A stretch of DNA of 64,000 nt from Anaeramoeba flamelloides (Eukaryota; Metamonada; Anaeramoebidae), in contig JANTQA010000036.1 of assembly GCA_027625915.1 (NCBI GenBank), positions 863,501 to 927,500 on the forward strand. The letters are read 5' to 3'. The translations under genes and the position numbers were made by a program. Under the pieces are notes generated by a model. That model saw only the letters and a program-made list of their open reading frames with translations. It was not told the DNA's origin and ran no database searches. Positions 34,800 through 44,690 of the stretch are shown here, piece after piece; within the stretch, counting starts at the first letter, position 1; each line of letters begins with the position of its first letter.

Positions 34800-35287
34800 G
34801 CAATTTTTACTAACTGTTGAGAGAAAAATGTTTGACACATAAAAATAGTTGGTCAGCATTTTTAATTTTGGGGACATTACTGAAAATGATTTTTAACTTA
34901 TATCGTTTGTGAAATAACTCAAGAAAATAACAATAATCTACTTATTAGAAAAAGGATCAATGTAATTCTAATTTTTCAAAACCTTATCTCTAAAAATCTA
35001 AATCAAGTTTAAAAATTAGCATTTTCAGAATTAATTGTAAACTTTACTAGAACTTGGATTTTTGTTAAAATAGCAAGATCTACTTTAGTTATCAACCATT
35101 CAAATGAGTATTCTACACAAACCACAGATTAATGAACTTATAACACCTTTAAACCTGGATTTATATAAAAGTCACCTAGTTATCAATAGGATTTGATTTT
35201 CAATTTTACTAATGTTCCCAATTAAAAATGCTGTCCAACCATTTTTCTGTGTCTAACATTTTTCTCTCAACAGTTAGTAAAAATTGC
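34800..35287. mobile_element. Non-autonomous TIR element, family A copy 2
   Basis: The terminal inverted repeats extend about 80 bp and begin GCAATTTTTACTAACTGTTG on both sides. They run through GAGAGAAAAATGTT to the CATTA block. The interior matches 6668-7130 closely. In this copy the inverse ends reach about 15 bases further out than in copy 1, which bears on where the true ends lie. Confidence 0.87.
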
Positions 35288-35922
35288 GTTTTTGAAGTTT
35301 TATCTTTTTTTATTATTTTTTATATTCAAAACAATTATGTAAAATTGCTAAAATTTTTTCGTAATTTTTTCGTAATTTTTTCAAGATTTTTTGAAACTTT
35401 GAAAATCTCTAACAGAAGGACTACATTACCGCACTTGAGAGCGTTGAGCAATTCTATTATTTCACATTCACTACTCAAAAAGAATTATCAGTCGGAAGAA
35501 ATTTCGCAAAAAAAAAAAATTTTTTTGTCATCTTTGACTTTTCTAATAATTTTTTTTTTTTCCCTTTTAAGGGAGATTCTTGATAGAAAAATAATTTTCA
35601 CTTTCTAATATTTTGAAAAGAAGATTCAAAAATAACATTTTTCACTTTGGATGTGACTAGGCACCTTTTAGAATTTAAAGCACTTGTTGAAAAAGAATTC
35701 AGAATTTTTAATTTTTTATTTCACAAGTAAAATTAAATAACAAAATAGAATGTTAAGTAGATTTGTTTGATCAACTTATGGGAATTTTAAATGGTTTAGC
35801 CGTTGTGCTTATCTCAATATTATAGGGTGGCATTAATTTTTTTCCGAAAAAAAATCCAATAAATTATTTTAAACCAAGACATTTAAAGACCCAAAACCAA
35901 ACAAAACCAAAACTAAATAAAC

Positions 35923-36855
35923 GGAGCCCACTTCTCACCTGATCCTCTCAAGGAAGGCTAATTTCATTTAGAAATTAAAGCTTTTGACTGGATCATCTAG
36001 CTGAAGACCCAACTAGATGTAATTGAAGGTATCGATTAGGAAAACATGGGGGAAAAAGAAATCAAACAAAAACTCCACAAAACTCACAGAAAATCGATAC
36101 AAGACAAAGTAGATTCATCTAAAGAGGAAGAAAATTGGAAATTAAAGAGATATCTCAAAATCAGCCAATTCCCAGAAAACTTCAGCGAAAAACAACTCAG
36201 TTTAAACTGGCGATCATCTACTACCCTATTCAAGCTCAAATCATTTTGCAATGGATTGAATAGGTATACTTACAAATGGGAAAAAGGAGTAGACTCTAAA
36301 ATCTGCCCATGTTGTAAAAAAAAAAATAGACGATGTTGACCATTTCATCTGGGAATGTAAAAAATACGAGAGAGCCAGAAGAGATTGGAAACAAAAAATC
36401 CAAAAAATCAAAAAATTTGATTATGACAGAATAATCAAGAAGGACACAGACACATTGCTGAGAATAATGAACCAAAAAGAAATTTATGACCCGACAATAG
36501 ACTACTTCTTTATTAATATTACTCAACATGCAATTAAGAAAAAGGAACTCAAAGCAAATAAAACTTAAGTGTAAACCATCCAAAAATCTCTAAACTGCTC
36601 AATACATTATATTTTTTACTTATTTTTACCTTTCTTTATTTCTTTATTCTTCATTTTTTTACCCTATCTTTATTTTTTAACTCTTCTCTTTTTTTTACTT
36701 CTTTTTTTTCTTTTAGAAAACTAAATTAGGATTAAAATACTTCCGATGACTGTGTCTTTAGATACTCTTTTAATTGGAAGTCTCAAATTTAGTCTCTTCA
36801 AAATTCTCTCTTTAACAGATTAGACAAGTCTATTGTCTAACCCTTAACAATAAAT
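35923..36855 (+). mobile_element. 5'-truncated LINE 3' end with 15-bp target duplication
   Basis: CAAAACTAAATAAAC occurs directly before (35908-35922) and after (36856-36870) the segment, as expected for a LINE insertion. From 36046 a frame reads a Lys/Glu-rich stretch, WRSSTTLFKLKSFCNGLNRY and then KICPCCKKK. After a frame change in the A-run at about 36318-36327 it continues DVDHFIWECKKYERARRDW and ends at about 36567. CxxC...HFxxEC after the RT region is the C-terminal zinc-knuckle pattern of many non-LTR retrotransposons. The reverse transcriptase itself is missing. A 290-bp untranslated end with pyrimidine runs follows. No long poly-A tail is present. Confidence 0.78.
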
Positions 36856-38959
36856 CAAAACTAAATAAACAAGACATTACTCTGATCCAATTATATATTA
36901 AAAAAAGTAAAAGTGTTGAACTATGGGATAAGGAAATTATTTTAATGAAACTTATTCTAAAATTTAAAAAGGAATAATATATACTTTGATCATAACAAAA
37001 AAAAAATAAAATGGTAATAAATCTTGAGATCGTTCATTTTTCTATTAAACCTGTTTATGAAATATAATGAATTTAAAGCTGATGGTTTGAAAAAAAACGC
37101 CTCAGTTCAGAAAAAACTTTAAACAAAGACCACAAAAAATTTTGTGGTGTATTTAATGTTTTTGTAGACTGTTTGGTGTTTTTATTATCAGTAAATCTAA
37201 TTTAATAATAAGTTGGCATTCAAGGATTATCCCTTAAATATAAAGAATTGTCGATGCAAATGCCCAGTCAACCAATAACCAGGTATAAAACTAAAATAAA
37301 AATATCATTTAATCTGATCATCAATTCCATTTCTTTCTTTTGATTTATTTTTCAAAATTGATTGTTTTTTTCAAGGATCTTTATATGATCAAATATTATT
37401 TTTCTTTCGTAAAAAATATGTATAAATTACTTGATAATTTTTTAAGTGGGAAATTCAAATTAATTTTTAACACCGGTATGGAGACCAATATCATGATTTG
37501 TAATTTACTCTTATAAAATAGAATCTCACAATTCCCAAATAATTACACATTTAACTAAATTGAATAGGAATTGAAACAGAATTGCATCACAAATTTTTTA
37601 TACATCAAAAAGAAAAATTATAATGGAAAAAAAGTATTTTTTAAAATTCACAAAATAATGAATTTTAAAGATTTGAGAGGTAATAAAAATAGTTTGTTTT
37701 TAATTTATTGTTCTAATATGCCCTTTTAAATTGCCGAGTTCAAGGCGGGGAAATATGTAAAAAAATTTTAAATAAATTCAAAGATCGTTTAATCGTTCTA
37801 AAATAAATATGATTTTTATTTCGGAAAATTCAACAGAATTATCTAGATAATATTATTCCACTTTTATAAGATAAAAATAAAAAGGTTGTTTATTATTTTA
37901 TTAACAATAAACATGTTACTAAAAAATTCCAAACAATGTAAAAAAAAAATAAATTTAATTAATTAACATAAAATTGTTTAATAATATAAAAAGAACGTTA
38001 CCAAAATTAATCTTACTTTTTTAAAAAGATTGATAATATTAAATAAAACTTTATCGAAGAAAAATAATAAAACCTGGAATTATCTTTTCTAAAATAGAAT
38101 TTTAAAAAAAAATAATTATTAAAATAATTATTTTTATGAGATCTTTCGAATAAGAAGATTTGGGAAATATTTACCCATCTGGTTATAATCAAATAATTAT
38201 TACATATTATATAAATATAATCTTAAAATATAAAGTGATCAGGTTGAGTTTTATAACTCAAAAAATAATATCCCAAAAAAATTAATGGATTTCTCCAAAT
38301 TAAATTTTTTTTAAGATAAATATTCAGAAATTTTAATTGTTGATATTAACAAAAATCAAATTTTATATATTATTTTTTTTAAATTTTTTTGGGAATCTAG
38401 AACTAAAGAGAACCGATATAATTATTAATAAACTATCACATATTTCATTCCAGTGATTGATATTATTTTACTACCCCCTAAATGAAAAGAACGAGAAAAT
38501 TACTAAAACAATAATTACAAAAAAAAACGACTTAAAGGGATTGTCAAGGGTCTAGTCATTTACCGTGAAAATGTACCATACTAAAGGGGTGACCTGAGAC
38601 CAAAAAGGATATTGTGAAATAGCCCTTCTTTTGGTTGACAAAAATCAAATAACAAAAAAAAAAAAATTCATTGGATCTCTTTGACAAAAAATTCAACGAA
38701 GAAAAAGAGTTCTCAATTTCAAAAAATTAAATTTTAATAAAAAAAATTCTCATTTTCTTTTTCAAAAGGTTTAAATTTCTTTAATTTTAAAACAAATTGC
38801 TTTCTTGTATTTCACAATCAATTTTATTCGATTTAGTCTGATTTGTGGTTATTTTTTCACCCTCTAAATTTGACCAAGCAAGGATTATGTAATATTCTTT
38901 CTTTAAAAATAACTCATTTGAAAAAAGAAAAAAAAGAAAAAAAAAGTCACTGAGATCTC

Positions 38960-39065
38960 AAAAAGCGCCAAAGAGCGACACTACAAAACTGACATTGTTG
39001 TTTTCAAAATTGTAATTCACAACCATTCTAATTGGAAATTGAGTGTAGCTCTTTGGCGCTTTTTT
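38960..39065. repeat. Inverted pair of GCGCCAAAGAGC boxes
   Basis: AAAAAGCGCCAAAGAGC at 38960 is repeated in exact inverse as GCTCTTTGGCGCTTTTT at the right side, with a looser ACACT/AGTGT extension inward and about 60 bp between. TTTGGCGC matches the E2F/DP consensus of animals and plants, but no gene starts nearby, so this may be a small hairpin element instead. Confidence 0.6.
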
Positions 39066-39258
39066 CTAAAAATGTCCCATTTTTGGTTGTTGATTTTTGG
39101 AGATTGATAGTATATCATAGGTTGGTTGGTTTTTGATTGGTGTTAGGTCCTCCATAAAATTACTAAAAAGTTTTTTTCCATTTCAGAATAAAAAATTTCA
39201 CCGTAATGACTCGACCATTAAGCCCAAGTTCAAATTTGAGAACATTTTAACATTATTA

Positions 39259-39456
39259 CAGTCAGTTTCACTTTTAAGACACAAACTTTCAACGAAATTT
39301 AAGGCACAAAAAAAATCTCAAATTAAAGCACAAAATTCAAATTCTAGTAAAAATAAATTGTAAAAAAAAATATTACAAATTTTGTGCCTTAATTTGAGAT
39401 TTTTTTTGTGCCTTAAATTTCGTTGAAAGTTTGTGCCTTAAAAATGAAACTGACTG
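39259..39456. mobile_element. Palindromic mini-element, family B copy
   Basis: It is flanked by TA on both sides and reads CAGTCAGTTTCACTTTTAAG at one end with its inverse at the other. The arms are about 80 bp and nearly perfect (TTTCAACGAAATTTAAGGCA, AAATCTCAAATTAA), with only about 40 bp between. A transcript would fold into a long hairpin. Confidence 0.87.
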
Positions 39457-39610
39457 TAAAGAAATTGTAAAAAAATATGCAGAACATCCCAACTATTTGT
39501 TTTATATGTATGGTTTTAAAAAGGGAATTCAAAATATTGGAATCAAACTTTGAATTGAGAGATGTGGGAAAAATTGTAAAAAATGTTGAAAAAGTACCTT
39601 TTAATTTACA

Positions 39611-40290
39611 CAGTTCCACTTTTAATACACAAACTTTCAATGAAATTTAAGGTATAGTAGGGAAAAAAATACCGGACCTGAAAAAAATCCCGGACAAGAT
39701 TTTTAATTGTGGGTATTAGTAAATTTTTTGTATAATTTCAATGAAATCCTTATTATTAATAACCAATTTTTTTATGAGATTAGTAATAAACCTACCTAAA
39801 GTCCATCAAAGTAAGGTGTTTCTAGAATACTCGAGTAATTGTTTGATAGCCTAATGTTGATCAACTTTTTTTGAAAAACAATCCGAATTTTATTGAGCTT
39901 TGCTAGAGTTTGGAAAATGATAATTTTTCTTCTTGTTTTTTGATTGATTGAATGGTGTTTTGAACAAGTGTGATTTCGTCAATCATCATTCTAATAAGTG
40001 GGTTAGTTATAACTGAAAAAGTCCGATTCTTAAAAAAAGGAATTTGATTGTAAATAAATGGAATTACACAATAATTTTACGAATATTTACAATTAAAAAT
40101 CTTGTCCGGGATTTTTTTCATGTCCGGTATTTTTTTCACTGCTCTACAAGAAAAATATAAAATTAAAGGACAATATTTGGATTTTTTTTATACAAATTAT
40201 TTTAGTATAATTCGAATTTTGTACCTCAATTTAGATTTTTTTTCTCTTAAATTTCGTTGAAATTTTGTATCTTAATAGTGGAAATGACCA
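39611..40290. mobile_element. Family B element split by a nested insertion
   Basis: The left arm (CAGTTCCACTTTTAATACAC to AAATTTAAGGTATAG) and the right arm (from 40147 to GTGGAAATGACCATAA at about 40290) belong to one palindromic copy. The break lies in the left arm and is filled by the element at 39655-40146. The arms are more diverged than those of the neighbour at 39259-39456. Confidence 0.75.
39655..40146. mobile_element. Family D TIR element, nested in a family B copy
   Basis: The left end GGAAAAAAATACCGGACCTG continues to CCCGGACAAGATTTTTAATT. The right end, 40090-40146, is its inverse (AATCTTGTCCGGGATTTTTT ... TCCGGTATTTTTTTCACTGC). Terminal repeats are about 55 bp and the total is about 490 bp. 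No frame is present. The outermost bases TAGAGCAGTG at the right end resemble Tc1/mariner ends. It must be younger than its host copy. Confidence 0.83.
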
Positions 40291-40672
40291 TAAAAGAGGT
40301 TCATAGTGCTTAAAATTATCCCGAGATTTTGGGCTTCTTTCAAGGTATTTTTATACATTAGAGGTTTTGATGATAAGAACATATATTATAATTACATTAA
40401 CAATAGAATGGCATTACTATTAAAAATATCACGATTAGTCCAACTTAATTGTGAAAAATCATAAAATCTCGATATTCAACATTATCACGAAAAAAGAAAA
40501 ATTATTTTTTTGAAATTATCTTAAAAAAAATCTCTTGACTTATACATAGCCTTGAGACTTTTCACCTTTAAAAAATTTTTGAAAGTGTTTTCAAGGTTTG
40601 TGGATTGTCTACTAGGGTTTGAAATTTTTAAAAGACTACAAACTTTTATAAACAAAATGAGATTTTTGTTTG

Positions 40673-41155
40673 TACTGTAACCAAAATAACCCTGCAAAAA
40701 AATATAATTCGTGTTTCAAAATAAAAAGAGTGTATTTTTGTTATAGTTGACCAATACATTAATCAATCAAAGAAACCAATAATAAACCCTCAAAAATATG
40801 GTACTGGTTTCTTAAAGTTCTATTATTTAAAAAGAAATTCTAAAAATGAAGGATCAAATTGCTAAATTTATCTCAAAAAATAGAGTAAATTTTTTCATAA
40901 AATTTTAATCATAAAAAAAAAACAAAAAATTTTCAAAAAAATTGAGAATATTATGGAAAATTTTCAACTATTTGCAGTCCTAATTTAAATTTTAGTGAAA
41001 ATAACCAGACCTTTACTTTCAAAAATAGATTTGAACTTATGTATACAATTTGGTAGTAGATTGAATGTTGCCTTGGTACAAGAATAAAAAAAAGCACAGA
41101 CAATATCTTGAAACACGATTATAGTCTTTGTGTACGCATTATTTTGATCACTGTA
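40673..41155 (-). mobile_element. Non-autonomous TIR element, family C copy 3
   Basis: It is the reverse-complement orientation of copies 1 and 2: it begins TACTGTAACCAAAATAA and ends ATTATTTTGATCACTGTA. It matches copy 2 closely over its whole length, including CTATTATTTAAAAAGAAATT and GGTAGTAGATTGAATGTTGC. Confidence 0.85.
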
Positions 41156-42689
41156 GAGGAAAAAAAAATTTTTTCTTTTCTTTTTTTTTTTTAACCAAAT
41201 AGAAAATCTCAAACAAATTTTATGAGCATGCCAATAATAACCGTTTTCAATAATATACTTGAATATAAAATAGATCTATTTTTTAAAATGGAGTTGTTAT
41301 CTTTCAAAATTTTATATAACCAAAAAGAATATAAGATTAATTTTCCTTCTAATTTGTAATCGATCCTACCAAAACCTCTAAGCTCTAGTTGTTTTTTCTG
41401 TCCAATACAAAGATCCAGAACAGAAAAAGAATAATAAGAACAAATCTATAAATAATCTAAATAATTGGTTATAATGTGGCTATGGTTGTAGTGAAAGCTT
41501 TTGAAAAGTTATCCAACTCCTTATTAGCTTTCTGAGAACAGGGAAAAGGTTTTCACCCAAGGAACCCAAGAACCGTTTCTTTAAAGAACGTGTGAAGGGT
41601 TGGTTGTTTTAGAAGCTCTTTTTATTCAACACAATTTACAATACCCCGATTAACAGAAAAAAATATTTATTTCTCTTTATTTCTTATTGTTGTTGATCTA
41701 AAAGGATCCATATGTTTGTCAACAAAACCAAATGAAAATACAACAAAACTCTTTGATCTGATCCTTGATTGGTTCAAGAATCTTTTTTGTTGTTTTTTCA
41801 AAGAATGACTTATTTTTCACATAATCTGTTTTTTGATCATACAAAATTTTTCTTTGTAAAAATATTGCACAATTAACGCAAAAATCCATTAACTATGATA
41901 TCTCGTTTACTTTTTAATCAGACATTTTGGTATTTATTGCAACTTGTTAATATTTATTGTGATTTGTTATATTATAACGAAAATCTTGAATATCGTGAAT
42001 TTCTGATTTAAAGCGATTTGATGAAGATAATCACGAATTTTGTAACTTTATCATTGATTAAGTATTCTTTTATCAAAGCCACAATTATTTTACTATTTTC
42101 ACCCCAAAAAGACAGTCATTAATCATTTTATTAAATAAACAAAAATTCAAAATAAATGTCCCAATTTTTATTTTTAATTTTTTTTTACTTTTTTTATTTT
42201 ATTTTTCTACAAAAAAAAACCAATTGAAGTGTCTAGAATTGAATACTAGAATAAGGTTTTTTTATTTAGAATTGATAACTTTAATGTATAAAAATATTTA
42301 TTTTCACAATTTAATTTTTATTTGGACAATGATTTTTAAATGGAGTACATATTACCATAGTTAAAATTCCCACCTAAAAAATTTAAGTCTGTATTGAAAA
42401 TGAAAGAAGTGTTTCTTAATGGAAACTCATGTCTAAATTAATAACAACTATAAAAAACAATAGTAAACCATAAGCGAATAAATATTATGGTATAAAAGCT
42501 CTCCAATTAAAAACAAATTGTGAATTATAGATCAAATTGGCCAATATTTCTGAAAAAATATAGATATTTATTCAGAAATTTTTAATCATCAAAAAAAAAA
42601 AATCAATTTTCATTAAAATTTCTATATCGTACTCTCTATGTTGATAAAGATTTTTCATAAAAAAAATTTAGATTTACTAATTTTTCAAA

Positions 42690-43105
42690 TTTTAATAACC
42701 TCACTTATTATAAATATAATTGGTTAATAAGAGATCTTTTGATCTATAATTATTTTTAAAGATATTTTACAATTTAACTTGAAAAATCCAATTTTCCAGT
42801 TCTATTAAGATACATTCGTAATTTAAGAGTAAAAAAATTGAATATTTTTTTTTTCACAGTTAAGATGTTCATTTTATTATCAGTTGAATATTTTTTAACT
42901 CTAGTAAATATCTTTCAAAGGAGGAAGCAATTATTTTAATTATTAAAGAATTGACCGTTTTAATTAAATAGAAAAAATAATTATTTGTTTTGATTTTTCT
43001 GTTAGGTTTTTTTTAATTTTTGAAATGATAAGGAAATTTAATAAAATTTCAGTTTATTTCAAAAAATAAAAAAAAAAAACTAGGCACTTGACGGACACTT
43101 TTCGC
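42690..43105 (-). repeat. Dispersed repeat E, inverted copy
   Basis: Its reverse complement matches 5934-6470: CTTTGAAAGATATTTACT, TAACTGTGAAAAAAAAAA and GGAAAATTGGATTTTTCAA are shared in order. The head GGCACTTGACGGACAC lies at 43084-43099. It is followed at once by a T-run. Confidence 0.6.
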
Positions 43106-43497
43106 TTTTTTTTTTTTTTTTTTTTGTTTAGATTAGAAAATCAATAGATTTTGGATACAAAAACAAAAATTAAACAAAAAAAAAACCTTTAAGTTATCCA
43201 TGGATCAAAAGAATGGAGTAAAATCTCTGTATTTACTTATTCTATTAATTCATAGAAAAACTAGTTACCAAATAGAAAACTTTACATTTGGTTTTTTAAA
43301 ATTTAAAAGAATATAGCAAAATCTTTGATAACACTCAATACTTTTAATGTTAAAGCACTAACAATATTTCCAACTTGGATTATTTTTAAGTGATTAATTC
43401 AGGAATTATCTAGTCCAATTTCTAATTCTTTGAATATTTTTGATTTCCAGAGGATACTTTCTGTTTTCTGTTCCCGAAAAGGAAGAAGTTTAATTGA

Positions 43498-44400
43498 TTA
43501 ATTAAAACTATGGAAATTTAATTTTGAACTAATTTTATATTTTTTTTTGTAAATTGTTATCCTTATAGAATCAAATTTAACTTCTATCTTAATAATACGT
43601 CTTGTAGAATGTAGATAAATTTTTGAGAGAAAATTTGTAATTTTTTTATTTATCCATATATCGATTTCTTTGAAATCTTTTTCTGTTAAATCAAATATTT
43701 CCAATTCATATGGTATTTGACCATTTAAACCCACTTTATTTAAAAATGAATTTATAATTTAACAATTAATTTCTTATGTTGTAAAATATTGATTAATTTT
43801 TTGAAATTATTTTTAACTTTTTCAAGATTAAATTTTATTTGAGTTTGTTTATCTACTCATATAAAATCTTCTATAATTTTATATTTTTTAGTTTTATACT
43901 TGATTGGATCTATTCCAAAATCTCTTAGAAAATTTATATACTTTTTGTAATCAGAAATTTATTCCTTTTATTGATCATTCAGAAACAAAATAAAATCACA
44001 CGAAAAAATCTGGACACGTATAGCAAATGATTTATTTTTTTTTTTTTGAAAAGATGAGTAATAAATCCAAATAATAAATCGGATTATTGATCTCTCTGAT
44101 AAACACCTATTTCTTCTTTTGAATAATAAGCTAATAGAAATTTTTAATAATTTGGTTTTTCATAATTATTTTAATTGAATAATAAATTAAAGAATAATGA
44201 GAAGAGTCATAATTTTTTGGAATATCAATTGTTACAAAATATTTATTTTCATTTTTATTAGTTCTCATTTTTATTCTTTTAAATCCATTCATTAAATATA
44301 AATATGCAAATCTTTTGTCTAATTTTTTCTTAAATCCAAAATCTTTTTTTGAAATGAAATCCCAAGAGTTCTGGATTCCTGAAAAAATTATTAATATTTT
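43498..44400 (-). mobile_element. Decayed LINE reverse-transcriptase fragment
   Basis: Minus-strand stretches in more than one frame give, in order, a segment with YFVTIDIPKNYDSSHYSL (like the FxxxDIxKAFDS motif of non-LTR reverse transcriptases), then FILFLNDQ near where the xxDD box is expected, then FLRDFGIDPIKYKTKKYKII. Last comes EIDIWINKKITNFLSKIYLH, like the region after the RT in LINEs. The copy has several breaks and no intact catalytic DD. It sits just below the stop codon of the ATM homologue. It differs from the LINE at 35923-36855 in sequence. The family is unknown. Confidence 0.5.
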
Positions 44401-44690
44401 TTTTTAGAAATTGTTGTAATAGTTTTTTATTGAAAGGCATTTTCATAATTTCATCAAAGTAATTTTTAAATAATATTTTTTTTTTAGATACTTTTTTAAA
44501 ACTTTAGTATTTATATATTTTAAAATGGAATTATAAATAGAAAAAAAAAAAAAAAACAATAAATAAATAAAAAAAAACTATTCTTTTATTAAAAGATAAA
44601 TAGATAAAGATAAAATATATAAATCAATATTCATAATGAGATCCAATAAAGAAAAACAGTAAAAAACCAAACAAATTTTAATAAAAGATT

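Larger units (their letters stand above)
32564..44690. other. 12-kb interval made of mobile-element copies
   Basis: No host gene is recognised between the ERMP1-like start and the ATM stop. At least eight elements are listed separately: family C (two copies), family A, family B (two copies), the family D element nested in one of them, a LINE 3' end, repeat E, an inverted GCGCCAAAGAGC pair and a decayed LINE. The stretch 36871-38950 holds nothing I can name. Confidence 0.7.

Noticed and set aside
36296-36583. Minus-strand frame opposite the LINE
   Set aside because: It is a shadow of the plus-strand LINE coding sequence with its CPCC and HFIWEC motifs.
33557-41155. Family C copies 2 and 3 as long terminal repeats of one large element
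   Set aside because: They are in opposite orientation, have their own inverse ends, and similar copies lie elsewhere singly; no virus-like genes lie between.
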